Below are positions 1 to 8,020 of a stretch of DNA of 64,000 nt, in pieces. The stretch's first letter is position 1; every line of letters begins with the position of its first letter. Origin of the DNA: Maribacter ulvicola (GTDB lineage Bacteria; Bacteroidota; Bacteroidia; Flavobacteriales; Flavobacteriaceae); contig NZ_FTMA01000002.1 of the NCBI RefSeq assembly GCF_900155985.1, forward strand, positions 310,001 through 374,000, written 5' to 3'. The position numbers and the translations under genes were made by a program. Below the pieces are notes generated by a model. The model did no database searches and was not told the DNA's origin. It saw only the letters and a list, made by a program, of their open reading frames with translations.

Positions 1-155
1 GAATCTGATGACGTATGAAGCAAAAGTGTTTCTTCACTAAAATTATTTGATGTTTTAAATCTATGATTAGAAATACTATAATCCTTTACCTTGTCATTTT
101 TAGGTGATATATCATTAGAAAACCCTAAAGAAAGTAAAAGTGAAAAAAGAAACAT
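1..155 (-). CDS. Exported protein, N-terminal fragment cut by the left edge
   Basis: An open frame starts with ATG at 155 on the minus strand and runs to the window edge without a stop, giving about 51 residues. The N-terminus has a short hydrophobic stretch (MFLFSLLLSLGFS) followed by a polar, Asn/Ser/Lys-rich segment, as expected for a signal peptide plus the start of a mature secreted protein. There are no recognisable domain motifs in the visible part. The frame is short, so it could be a chance ORF, but its composition is coding-like. Confidence 0.45.
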   Translation of the reverse strand, partial: MFLFSLLLSLGFSNDISPKNDKVKDYSISNHRFKTSNNFSEETLLLHTSSD

Positions 156-258
156 AGGCTAGTATAGATTTTAGGATAGGCCACTATTATTAGAACGTGT
201 TAGTTATGAGTAAATTACATATGTAAATTTAAAATTTTATGAAGGTCGTTGATCGTGT

Positions 259-1155
259 TTATACGCTTAAGTTAACCGCCCACCACACGTCATAGTCTCT
301 AGGTACAAGGGGTCTATAGCTTTGAAACCCTTGATCAGCAATTTTTAATCCTTTAATCTTTCCTTTTTCATCGCGTACATAGCTGATGAAAATGAAGGAA
401 TGTCCGTATGGATCTAGTTTTTTAACGTTTGCCCCTTTAACAACCTCTATGTAATCCTCTTTATATCGCCATACTTGCATAAGCGCGCCCGGTTTTAATT
501 GACCGGACCAAATTCCTGTAGCGTCTACCAACGTACCCATACCGGCATATACAATAGCACCAGCATTACCTTTTCCTCTATACCTTTCCGGTAAACTTTG
601 CCAACTTTTATCTGGTTTTGAAGCGGTAACATACAGCAGATTGAACACTTGTTTTGGTGTATATATGTTGGTAGCCATGCTATCAGGTAAATCTTGGTAC
701 GGTAAATGACCATGGACCTCTTTATAGGCCTTTACAAAACGATCTTTACTAACGGCTAAACAATGTCCCCCAGGTTCTTTAACTTCACTGGTAAGGTAAT
801 TTTGAACAATCTTATTGGCTACGGGACTAATATGCTTAAGATATGACGCTTTGGATATGCCGTTTTCTTCACTATTAATTTCTTCTTGTTTGAATAAATC
901 TGTGACAATGATTTCTTTAGTTATACTATCTGGGTGTATACCAATATATGAATGGTCATCAAAACCATAAGGTAGAATATTAGCAATATTTTTGGCTGAA
1001 TTACCTTGTACTTGGGCGGTACTATTATCAACATTTAACGTTTCTACATGCTGCTTGTCATTTTTAGTGGTAGCACAGCCCCAGACAATTAAACCAATAA
1101 AGGCGTAATAAAAAATTAAGTTTTTTGATCGTTTTTCTGCACTCAAGTGTCTCAT
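259..1155 (-). CDS. Putative lipoprotein with a papain/NlpC-like Cys-His arrangement
   Basis: The protein has about 298 residues if translation starts at ATG 1155; an upstream TTG at 1203 would add 16 residues before the signal peptide and is less likely. A hydrophobic segment ends in VWGC (Cys27), a plausible lipobox, so the protein is probably an outer-membrane or periplasmic lipoprotein. The C-terminal half contains GGHC (Cys132), the hydrophobic Gly-rich stretch GAIVYAGMG and later DPYGHSF (His252) followed by IADQG. This ordered Cys then Gly-rich strand then His pattern resembles NlpC/P60 or related amidase folds, but that is inference from motif order only. It stands alone, and neither neighbour suggests a pathway. 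Treat it as a hypothetical lipoprotein, possibly a cell-wall hydrolase. Confidence 0.7.
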   Translation of the reverse strand: MRHLSAEKRSKNLIFYYAFIGLIVWGCATTKNDKQHVETLNVDNSTAQVQGNSAKNIANILPYGFDDHSYIGIHPDSITKEIIVTDLFKQEEINSEENGISKASYLKHISPVANKIVQNYLTSEVKEPGGHCLAVSKDRFVKAYKEVHGHLPYQDLPDSMATNIYTPKQVFNLLYVTASKPDKSWQSLPERYRGKGNAGAIVYAGMGTLVDATGIWSGQLKPGALMQVWRYKEDYIEVVKGANVKKLDPYGHSFIFISYVRDEKGKIKGLKIADQGFQSYRPLVPRDYDVWWAVNLSV

Positions 1156-1352
1156 CTTACAAATTTGTAAACACCTTATTTTAAATAGGATGGATATACA
1201 CAATAGTTGTTTGCCTCCTATTATTAAATAGCATTATTGCTATACGTATAAAGTTAAGTAAATTGTACGCTATATATAAGTTAAGTGATTGATAAAAAAT
1301 GATCAATATAGATTTTGAGAACATCTATATTTCCATCCAATACTATGATTAG

Positions 1353-2069
1353 CTAATCTTCCCGTAACCGAGAAATTACGGTACCTACGTTTTTTTCTTC
1401 AAACTTGCCTAAAAACTGAAGAGCATAGGTGACTATTTTTGATTTTGGACTTTTTATAAACTCGCCAATTTTTAACACGGTGATATCCATTTGCTGGATA
1501 GCAGTATCTTGGTGACCGGACCCTAATCCCCAGAGCAGATTGGCATTAATCCATGATAGCTCACGAGCTTTACCTAAACTAAAGTTGATAATTTCTTCAT
1601 CAGTATTCTTTCCGACAATATCCAATAGAAATAGTAATGGAGAAACCCGACTTAGGCGATCTTGCATTTCATTAACGATATTGCCCAGAATATGATTTAC
1701 TTTATTAAAGTCATTTTCTATAGCTGATATTTCTTGACCTTTCATAACAGCGCTTGCGGCTAAGCCCAAATCAAGATTGATGTGGGTGTTGATACCTAGC
1801 ATAATGTGCTGTAATATAGTTAAAGGTTCGTTTTTGGAACTAAAGGCAAATTGCCAAGATGCACTAATTGGTTGGTTTGTAGTATAACCGTTATATGCGT
1901 CTATGTAGTAATTGGCAAAGGCGACATCAAAGGTTTCCATACGGGGGTTATCTTCAAAATTGCCTAATTGTACTTCTTTCAGAATTTCAGCGGTAACCCT
2001 TCTATACAAAAAGGCGAAGTAGCCAATACGGTCATTGTAAAGGATAGCATTATCGATAATATTGTCCAA
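1353..2069 (-). CDS. DUF5995 family protein with unclear start
   Basis: The 238 residues from TTG 2069 match the DUF5995 family by eye: RIGYFAFLYRRVT, an FEDNPRMETFDVAFANYYIDAY-type segment, a GINTHINLDLG motif and a C-terminal ARELSWINA segment. The function of the family is unknown; members are soluble, largely helical proteins of about 240-260 residues. The reading frame remains open upstream of TTG 2069 and encodes TTIPEVLHQLDNI, which looks like the conserved DUF5995 N-terminus, back to a TAG at 2169-2171. That stretch has no ATG, GTG or TTG other than 2069. The only nearby ATG (2134) lies one base out of frame. The true start therefore either uses a rare codon, or the gene has a small frameshift near 2100-2134. 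See the finding on this start. Confidence 0.7.
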   Translation of the reverse strand: MDNIIDNAILYNDRIGYFAFLYRRVTAEILKEVQLGNFEDNPRMETFDVAFANYYIDAYNGYTTNQPISASWQFAFSSKNEPLTILQHIMLGINTHINLDLGLAASAVMKGQEISAIENDFNKVNHILGNIVNEMQDRLSRVSPLLFLLDIVGKNTDEEIINFSLGKARELSWINANLLWGLGSGHQDTAIQQMDITVLKIGEFIKSPKSKIVTYALQFLGKFEEKNVGTVISRLRED

Positions 2070-2204
2070 TTGATGCAGGACTTCTGGTATGGTGGTTGGT
2101 TGGCTAATTTTAGATGTTTTAAGTTTTTGTCCATTAAATTTATGAATGAAATAAAAACACTCAAGTATCTAAAATTAATTCTTTTTCAGGTTTTGACAGC
2201 TGAT

Positions 2205-2702
2205 CTAGGTTACAATTTTAATTATCTTACTTTTTTTGCCGAAGTTGATTTTAATTTTATAGATGGTGATGGCTTGCGAATCTTTTTCAGATTTGATGAG
2301 ACATTTGGCTGATTTTAAAGTCCATTGTGGGTACATTTTCATGACACGACTTAAAATGCTATTTGGCAAAGGAATATTTATATATTTCTGTTTGTTTTTA
2401 ATTACATTTCCTTCATGATCATACACATTGGTTATTTTATTTTTCCCTTCTCTAAAATCTACAGTGTAAGTTGCCCTTTCTTTAGGTGTATATATCGCAT
2501 TAGTAGTAATATCATAATTAGAGACTAAATTTTGAAAATTGACTACGCGTGCAGAAATGGTATTGGGTTCAAGAGGTTTAGGTGTTTTGCTTTTGATTTC
2601 TAACAAATGTTTCTTATTCGTTATACCCAAGGCAACTTCGTTTTGAGAAAAAATTGGATGTATTAATCCTATAAAGACGAAACTTAAGAAATAGGTTTTC
2701 AT
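2205..2702 (-). CDS. Exported hypothetical protein
   Basis: The product has 165 residues with a clear Sec signal peptide (MKTYFLSFVFIGLIHPIFS, cleavage before QNE). The mature part is Lys-rich and predicted beta-rich, with ITTNAIYTPKERATYTVDF in the middle and a C-terminus rich in Lys/Ile. It has no catalytic signature that I recognise. It lies between the TPR-HTH regulator and the DUF5995 gene on the same strand, with gaps of more than 130 bases to each, so an operon is not obvious. The function is unknown; periplasmic or outer-membrane localisation is inferred from the signal peptide only. Confidence 0.7.
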   Translation of the reverse strand: MKTYFLSFVFIGLIHPIFSQNEVALGITNKKHLLEIKSKTPKPLEPNTISARVVNFQNLVSNYDITTNAIYTPKERATYTVDFREGKNKITNVYDHEGNVIKNKQKYINIPLPNSILSRVMKMYPQWTLKSAKCLIKSEKDSQAITIYKIKINFGKKSKIIKIVT

Positions 2703-2883
2703 AACTATAATCTGTTTAAGTTAGTTAAAGAATTTAGAAAAAATCAAGCTTTAATTAAGCCATGATCTATGTTCTAATTTATAACTAAAAGTTTGGTCTA
2801 TTTCAATTTAGACAATAGACAAACACTATACAAAATGAATTCAAAAGTCTTTTAGCGCCAGTAAAATAAGGAGGTTTGTATGT

Positions 2884-4593
2884 TTATAAACTTTGAATAT
2901 AATTATCCAAATCTTCATTCTTAGAAAGGTTCAATTTTTTTCTTAATCGGTACCTACTTGTATTTACGGAGGATAAGGTTATGTTTTGAAGGACTGCAAT
3001 TTTGTGACTTTCAATTTTTAATCTAATCAATGAGCATAACCGCTTTTCTGTTTTACTGAGGTTGGGAAATTTGGTATTTAATTCTTTATAAAAGACATCA
3101 CTTAGTTGATCTAATTTTTGATAAAACGTATTTGTGTCCATATCAAAGTTGATTCTATTTTGTAATTCTTTTTCAAAAGCATCAAATAACTTTTTTCGTT
3201 CCCTACCTTTAGTAGTTTTAAGGTAACTTAATTTATTTGCCAGTGCTATGGCCCATTCTTGATTTTGGGTTAGGTTGAGTGCAAAATCAGATAAATCACG
3301 TTGCTTTGATTCTATCTCACTTTTCAGTTTTTTATTTTTCAACTCTGCAATTTGCTGTCTATTTTGGGCATTTATGATATGCTGCTTTCTATTAAAGTAC
3401 AAAGACAAGAAAAAGCCTAAAACAGAAATGGATGAAATGGAGATTATCCATAGTTTTAATTCTTGATTTTTTATTTTATTTTCTTTTAACTCCTTTTCAA
3501 TAGCATATTTAGTTTTTAATCGCTGGAATGCAACATCATCTATCATGTTTTTAACAAGATATTGTCTTTCGAAATTTACTTTAACGATACTATCAGATAA
3601 ATGTCTGGTTTTCTTAGAAAGTTTATAGGCATCTTCAATTTTATTCTGTACAAATAAAACACGTTCCTTAGCTTGTAAATATTGTAATCTTGAACTTGGT
3701 TCTAGGTTCTTTGTAGATTTTGAATCGATCAATATTTGGTGCATTTGATGTAATACGTTATCTACTTCTTCTAGTTGATTCAGGTCTATGGAGGTATTGA
3801 TTAATTGTGCACCGGCAGCAGCTAAGCGTACAGCATCTAAGCTTTGAAAATCTTTATCATTAGATTTTTTGAGTTTTGACACTTGGTAAAATTCAAAGTT
3901 ATCTCTATACAGTTCATTGGCTTCTGCAATCTTACCTTGTTCTACATAAATATCTGCAATATTATCTCTTACGCTACCAAGTAAATGATTTATAGGCTGT
4001 ATAGATTTTGTAAGGACCAGTGACTGATTGAAATATAGTAGCGCAGAATCCAATTCTTTCTTTGTCCAATAAAAGAACAAGCCATAATTGTTTAGTGCCG
4101 AGGCCCTATTTAAATTTTTTAATTTTTTGGTGAATTTTATATTCTTTCTATGTGTAATTCCTGCACTATCTAGTAGGGAGGCTTTCGCATAAACATCAGC
4201 CAAATAACCGTATGATTGTGCGCGGTAGTGAGTAAATTTGACTTTCTCCTGTGGTGTAAATAACAATTCGTTTTTAGTATAGTAAGTAAAAAATTTATTA
4301 TAAAGATGTATAGCTTCTTTTGTTAGACCTAGGTACCTACAGTTATACGCATATGTGTAATAATGAAGTAAGACTAATTCATGGTTATTGGTTATTTGAT
4401 TTACTAAATCATCTATTTCAAAATAATAAGCCCAATATATTTCATCATTGAGTTTAATATTCTTTGTTTTAATTATTTCATGTAATTCGTAATACTTATC
4501 AAGAGATTCTTGGTTTGAAAGCGTATGTTGAGAAACAGCAAATGATGAAATTAATAAAACTACATAAAGAAGGTATGGTTTTATGAGATTCAA
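2884..4593 (-). CDS. TPR-containing transmembrane HTH (LuxR-like) regulator
   Basis: The 569-residue protein has the layout common in Bacteroidota: signal peptide (first ~21 residues, ending AVSQ), a long series of helical TPR-type repeats to about residue 370, a single membrane helix near 378-400 (LWIISISSISVLGFFLSLYF), a charged coiled-coil linker, and a C-terminal helix-turn-helix. The HTH region reads LSKTEKRLCSLIRLKIES followed by a helix with NTSRYRLRKKL, as in LuxR/GerE-like output domains. The TPR part would sit in the periplasm and sense or bind protein, with DNA binding on the cytoplasmic side. No response regulator or kinase is adjacent, so it is likely a one-component membrane-bound regulator. 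The target is unknown. Translation starts at ATG 4593. Confidence 0.85.
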   Translation of the reverse strand: MNLIKPYLLYVVLLISSFAVSQHTLSNQESLDKYYELHEIIKTKNIKLNDEIYWAYYFEIDDLVNQITNNHELVLLHYYTYAYNCRYLGLTKEAIHLYNKFFTYYTKNELLFTPQEKVKFTHYRAQSYGYLADVYAKASLLDSAGITHRKNIKFTKKLKNLNRASALNNYGLFFYWTKKELDSALLYFNQSLVLTKSIQPINHLLGSVRDNIADIYVEQGKIAEANELYRDNFEFYQVSKLKKSNDKDFQSLDAVRLAAAGAQLINTSIDLNQLEEVDNVLHQMHQILIDSKSTKNLEPSSRLQYLQAKERVLFVQNKIEDAYKLSKKTRHLSDSIVKVNFERQYLVKNMIDDVAFQRLKTKYAIEKELKENKIKNQELKLWIISISSISVLGFFLSLYFNRKQHIINAQNRQQIAELKNKKLKSEIESKQRDLSDFALNLTQNQEWAIALANKLSYLKTTKGRERKKLFDAFEKELQNRINFDMDTNTFYQKLDQLSDVFYKELNTKFPNLSKTEKRLCSLIRLKIESHKIAVLQNITLSSVNTSRYRLRKKLNLSKNEDLDNYIQSL

Positions 4594-4906
4594 AGTTTTT
4601 GATAGGTTGGTTGTCTATTCAAATATACAGTAACCAACTAAATAACGAAATGTTAATTAGCTCATTTTAAAGTGTATATGTGCTAATTTGATGCCGGATA
4701 GTAATGAAAGGTATGTATAGGTATCTAAAGAGTGATAAGAATTCATTTAAAATTTTAGAACCATTGAGTTTCTCATTTCATATGAAAACACGATAAACTC
4801 ACTAAAAACCTACTTCTTTGGTATTTTTATAGGTTATTTAAATATAGACATTGCTCCAAATTAAGTCATAGAGCTAAAATTGTATGGAAATTAATAGGTA
4901 CAAAAA
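4594..4906. other. Intergenic gap of 313 bases, no gene seen
   Basis: This is AT-rich sequence between two minus-strand genes. I see no coding-like frame, strong hairpin or repeat. It presumably holds the promoter of the TPR-HTH regulator near its right-hand gene and the 3' end of the DUF1080 transcript is on the far side. Confidence 0.4.
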
Positions 4907-5683
4907 TTAATACAACTCCCTGATTTTTATATTTCTAAACCAAGACTCAAAATACCAATTTTGTAGCGCAATTTTACCTTGGGCAACTTTACCAAAACCA
5001 GGTGCATCTTTAAAGTTTGATTTGGCAATTTTATTTTTCCAAGTGGTGGAATTTATTTCCTCTTCGGCCGTAAGAATACCATTGAGGTAAAACTGTATTT
5101 TTCCATCTAGTTGAATAATTTTTGTGGTATTCCATTGCCCCACAGGGTTAGCTTCAACAGTATTTAATTGTGGTGATAATCCCCAAATGGTGCCAGGTCT
5201 TTTTAAGGGAGTTTTAGTATCCATGTGTTCTGGTTCTAATAATTGGTACTCAACACCAGTGTTGTAGGTAGCCTTATATTCTGGAGTTTCCTGTACATTG
5301 ATAAATACTCCTCCGTTTCCGCGGAGCGCCATCTGCCAATCAAACTGTAGTTCATAGTTTTCATAAGCCTTATTGGTTACTAAGTCTCCAAATACTTTAC
5401 TTTCATCCGTAGCATTACAAAATATCATACCATCCCTTACTTCCCATGCGGAGAATTGGGTAGAATCTGGTTTGTTAAAAAGGTGCCAACCATCTAATGT
5501 TTCACCGTTAAAAAGTAAGCTCCAACCCTGCTCCTTTTCAATATCCAATAATTGATTGTGTACCTTATTTTTAATTGCTAGTTCTTTAGAACGAGAAATT
5601 TCAAAATTCTTTTTATGATCAGTCTTACAAGAGGTTGCAATTAAAACGAATAATATTGAAGCGCAAAAGGAAATTCTAGTCAT
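4907..5683 (-). CDS. DUF1080 (3-keto-disaccharide hydrolase-like) lipoprotein
   Basis: The product has 258 residues. The signal peptide ends at IATSC, making Cys19 the lipidated residue. The rest is one DUF1080 domain: it opens with GWSLLFNGETLDGWHLF, has the RDGMIFCN strand, the FDWQMALRGNGGVFINV core and a closing ALQNWYFESWFRNIKIREL segment. DUF1080 is a concanavalin-like beta-sandwich, and characterised members cleave 3-keto-glycosides; many Bacteroidota copies are surface or periplasmic. It is a single-gene unit here with no sugar oxidoreductase or SusCD neighbours, so the substrate cannot be inferred. The assignment to the family is firm by motif; the activity is inferred. Confidence 0.88.
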   Translation of the reverse strand: MTRISFCASILFVLIATSCKTDHKKNFEISRSKELAIKNKVHNQLLDIEKEQGWSLLFNGETLDGWHLFNKPDSTQFSAWEVRDGMIFCNATDESKVFGDLVTNKAYENYELQFDWQMALRGNGGVFINVQETPEYKATYNTGVEYQLLEPEHMDTKTPLKRPGTIWGLSPQLNTVEANPVGQWNTTKIIQLDGKIQFYLNGILTAEEEINSTTWKNKIAKSNFKDAPGFGKVAQGKIALQNWYFESWFRNIKIRELY

Positions 5684-5775
5684 TGATATAATTTGATGTA
5701 GCGTTCTAAGGAACCTCTACAAATTGAAACTGGAGACTAAAATAATGAATTCAGGCAAATGATAAACGTGTTCTG

Positions 5776-6453
5776 TTATTCTTTCGTAGCCAAATAATTA
5801 ATATCTACCCCTTCTAAATACTTTAAATCTTGATTAGCAGCTATTGAATTGATCATAGCCTTACCAAATTTACTACTGGTGGTCACAGATTTTAATTTTT
5901 TCATTATTGGATAGAATGGCTTCATTATACTATATATGTATTTGTACCAGCTGGTACCTGAGCTAACATCTCCTTCGGGTAAAAGTGCACCTAGCCTAAA
6001 CATATAAGCATCTTTAAAACCTTTGTTTAACACATAGTTTTCGGTTTTACCTTTCACTCTTGCCCACATAATTTTTCCTTTTGCGCTAGCGTCTGTTCCT
6101 GCTCCCGATACGTAATTAAAAACCATATCAGGATTTGCTGCATAGCAGGTATCCACTAAAGATTTAGTGACGTCATAAGTGTACTTGGTAAACTCCGCTT
6201 CATTTTTTCCCACTGATGAAACTCCCATGCAATGAAAACATGCGTCATATTGAGGTAACTCATTTTCCAATGAACTAAAATCAGAAAAATCTAAATGAAT
6301 AATCTCTTTCAACTTAGGATGCATAATGCCGACGGGTCTTCTATTAATAACTAAAATCTCGGCGATTTTGTCGTTTACCAAGCATTCATTGAGCGTTGAA
6401 CGACCAACCATACCGGTAGATCCTGTGATGATTACATTTAATCCCTTAGCCAT
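5776..6453 (-). CDS. Atypical SDR / NAD(P)-binding epimerase-like protein
   Basis: The product has 225 residues, is cytoplasmic, and is a single Rossmann-fold protein. The N-terminal glycine motif TGSTGMVG (residues 10-17) is the TGxxGxxG signature of atypical or extended SDRs, followed by VINRRPVG, where arginines after strand 2 suggest NADP preference. The middle has HCMGVSS and VFNYVSGAGTD, in place of the usual catalytic YxxxK; the conserved Lys in ARVKGKTENYV could serve that role. Related proteins are annotated as NAD-dependent epimerase or HTATIP2-like. A paralogue-like protein occurs at 32398-33069 in this window. The substrate is unknown. Confidence 0.82.
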   Translation of the reverse strand: MAKGLNVIITGSTGMVGRSTLNECLVNDKIAEILVINRRPVGIMHPKLKEIIHLDFSDFSSLENELPQYDACFHCMGVSSVGKNEAEFTKYTYDVTKSLVDTCYAANPDMVFNYVSGAGTDASAKGKIMWARVKGKTENYVLNKGFKDAYMFRLGALLPEGDVSSGTSWYKYIYSIMKPFYPIMKKLKSVTTSSKFGKAMINSIAANQDLKYLEGVDINYLATKE

Positions 6454-6595
6454 ACTACCTTAAATTTAAAGAATTAAGCAAAGTTAAAAAGAAAGAAGAG
6501 TCATAAATAACACAATGTTCAGCAATTAGAACACAATAGTTGGGTTGATCAAAAGAGAATCGACAACTATCTTATATTCACTTTTTTTTGATGCG

Positions 6596-7075
6596 TTATT
6601 CCACAATTTTTATGTCAATAGATGTCCTGCTTTGCCAACCGGTGGCATCTGTTACCGAATACGCACAGTGGTAATCGCCCGTATCTATATCATTAGGAAT
6701 GGTCACCGGAATATTAATTTCATAACTTGTTTTAGACCCTGCAATGGTATAGTTTTCTACAAATATTAAAGGATTTTCAGCTTGTTGTAGTGCTCCTAAA
6801 TTACAATCTCTTACTTGATCATCATGTGTATGATGGTCAAAATTATGATGAATATCAATACTGTAAGCAGCCAACTGGCTGTTGTCTGTTACCATTGCCC
6901 TAAAATTATAGGTCTCGCCTCTGGTCAAAAATGCACAACCTTGGGGAAAACCGGTTGTATAGTTCACGGTAATAGTTGGTTTTTCTTCATCTATTTCTGT
7001 GCTATCATCGCTAGAACATGCCGTAATTAATAGTATAAAGGATAAAAAATATAAATATTTAAATGTAGATTTCAT
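6596..7075 (-). CDS. DUF4625 lipoprotein, His-rich
   Basis: The protein has about 159 residues from ATG 7075, which gives a classical lipoprotein signal (MKSTFKYLYFLSFILLITAC). An ATG at 7102 would place nine extra residues before the signal and lies inside a hairpin, so 7075 is preferred. The mature protein is one DUF4625 domain, an Ig-like beta-sandwich, with a His/Asp cluster (DIHHNFDHHTHDD) in the middle and two cysteines (GCAF and DCNLG). It is the last gene of the run that contains the TonB receptor and the two-domain DUF4625 protein. The His cluster suggests metal binding at the cell surface; with the nearby Zur-type regulator, zinc is the leading guess. This is inference, not a known activity for the domain. 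Confidence 0.82.
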   Translation of the reverse strand: MKSTFKYLYFLSFILLITACSSDDSTEIDEEKPTITVNYTTGFPQGCAFLTRGETYNFRAMVTDNSQLAAYSIDIHHNFDHHTHDDQVRDCNLGALQQAENPLIFVENYTIAGSKTSYEINIPVTIPNDIDTGDYHCAYSVTDATGWQSRTSIDIKIVE

Positions 7076-7087
7076 AAGATTAGATTT

Positions 7088-7122
7088 AAAACCACACAGC
7101 ATGTTGTATGCCGTGCGGTTTT
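7088..7122 (-). terminator. Hairpin between the two DUF4625 genes, stable only in the minus-strand RNA
   Basis: Arms 7088-7102 and 7108-7122 surround a five-base loop. In the minus-strand transcript all 15 positions pair, two of them as G-U; on the plus strand those two would be A-C mismatches. It lies 10 bases past the stop of the upstream gene and ends in four U. It probably terminates or attenuates readthrough, or protects an RNA end. Confidence 0.6.
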
Positions 7123-7132
7123 GTTTTATAAA

Positions 7133-7948
7133 TTAAGCAGTAACATCAATATGTGTTTCGTATGCTATGGTGTTGCCATCTTCATCTTCAACCGTAAAAA
7201 GTACATGGTATTCTCCTGCCGGAGCAGTAGCAGGAACAACAATATGCTCATGAAATTCAGCCTCAGATGCTTCATGATACCCATCTAAAAATTCCGCCTC
7301 AAAATCCCACTCTTCTTCTCCGTCTGCTGGTGTAAGGTCATGTGCATGAATATCAACAGTAATATTATGTATACCATGGGCTGCATCAATCATAAATTCA
7401 ATATGGAAATCATCTCCTCTAGCTACTGTTTCATCCATTTCAAACCCACTAATGGTAATGGTGTCCATAATTTGAAGATGTCCGTCTACTTCTGTGCTAT
7501 TCCCCAATTCATCGGTTACCAAAAGTTCAATGTGGTACTCCCCTGCCGGTATATCGGAAGGAACATCTACATGTTCATGGAATTCAGGATTAATTACTAA
7601 GTATTTAGCATCTGTAAAAACTTGTTTGAATTCCCAATCTACTTCGCCTTCTCCAGCGGTTACCGCGTCAGAATGAATAGAAAGCGTAATACTACTAACT
7701 GTAGCCTCTGCATTAATTTCTGCAGCTAAGTGAAGGTCTGTACCTTTAAAAGCGTAAGCTTCTTCTGATTCATGATCATGATCCTCGCCCTCGTCATGGT
7801 GACCTTCACCAAATTCAAAACTGGTAATTTCTGGAGCACTTAACTCCATACTACTGTCATCATCACTACTACACGATTGTAAAAAAAGACCCGCAGAGGC
7901 TACGATTGCTAAAAATTTTAAATTTGATTTCATAAAAGTTGTTTTCAT
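7133..7948 (-). CDS. Two-domain DUF4625 lipoprotein, strongly His/Asp/Glu-rich
   Basis: The product has 271 residues from ATG 7948; ATG 7933 (MKSNLKFLAIV) would also give a full lipoprotein signal ending LQSC. Directly after the lipid anchor comes an acidic His cluster (GHHDEGEDHDHESEE). Two tandem DUF4625 repeats follow, at about residues 80-160 and 185-270. They share the phrases EFHEHV/EFHEHI, PAGEYH and an acidic DxEF-type strand, so the gene arose by internal duplication. About 20 of 271 residues are His, many in HxH or HEH pairs. It is likely surface-exposed, and its position just downstream of the TonB receptor suggests a partner that captures a metal ion for it. Zinc binding is inferred from composition and locus. 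Confidence 0.85.
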   Translation of the reverse strand: MKTTFMKSNLKFLAIVASAGLFLQSCSSDDDSSMELSAPEITSFEFGEGHHDEGEDHDHESEEAYAFKGTDLHLAAEINAEATVSSITLSIHSDAVTAGEGEVDWEFKQVFTDAKYLVINPEFHEHVDVPSDIPAGEYHIELLVTDELGNSTEVDGHLQIMDTITISGFEMDETVARGDDFHIEFMIDAAHGIHNITVDIHAHDLTPADGEEEWDFEAEFLDGYHEASEAEFHEHIVVPATAPAGEYHVLFTVEDEDGNTIAYETHIDVTA

Positions 7949-7973
7949 GGTGTTTAATTTTAATTTTAATTTG

Positions 7974-8008
7974 ATTACTGATTACTGATTACTGATTACT
8001 GATTACTG
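7974..8008. repeat. Five tandem copies of the heptamer ATTACTG
   Basis: Five perfect, head-to-tail copies of ATTACTG lie at 7974-8008, followed by a decayed copy (attgcta, 8009-8015). They sit in the 72-base gap between the stop of the TonB receptor (8021) and the start of the DUF4625 gene (7948). Copy number could vary by slippage and would change the spacing, not a reading frame. Confidence 0.9.
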
Positions 8009-8020
8009 ATTGCTAATTGT

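Noticed and set aside
7075..7102. ATG 7102 as start of the small DUF4625 lipoprotein
   Set aside because: It lies inside the hairpin and puts nine residues before an otherwise standard signal peptide.
7974..8015. CRISPR-like repeat
   Set aside because: The 7-base unit is directly tandem, with no spacers and no cas genes nearby.
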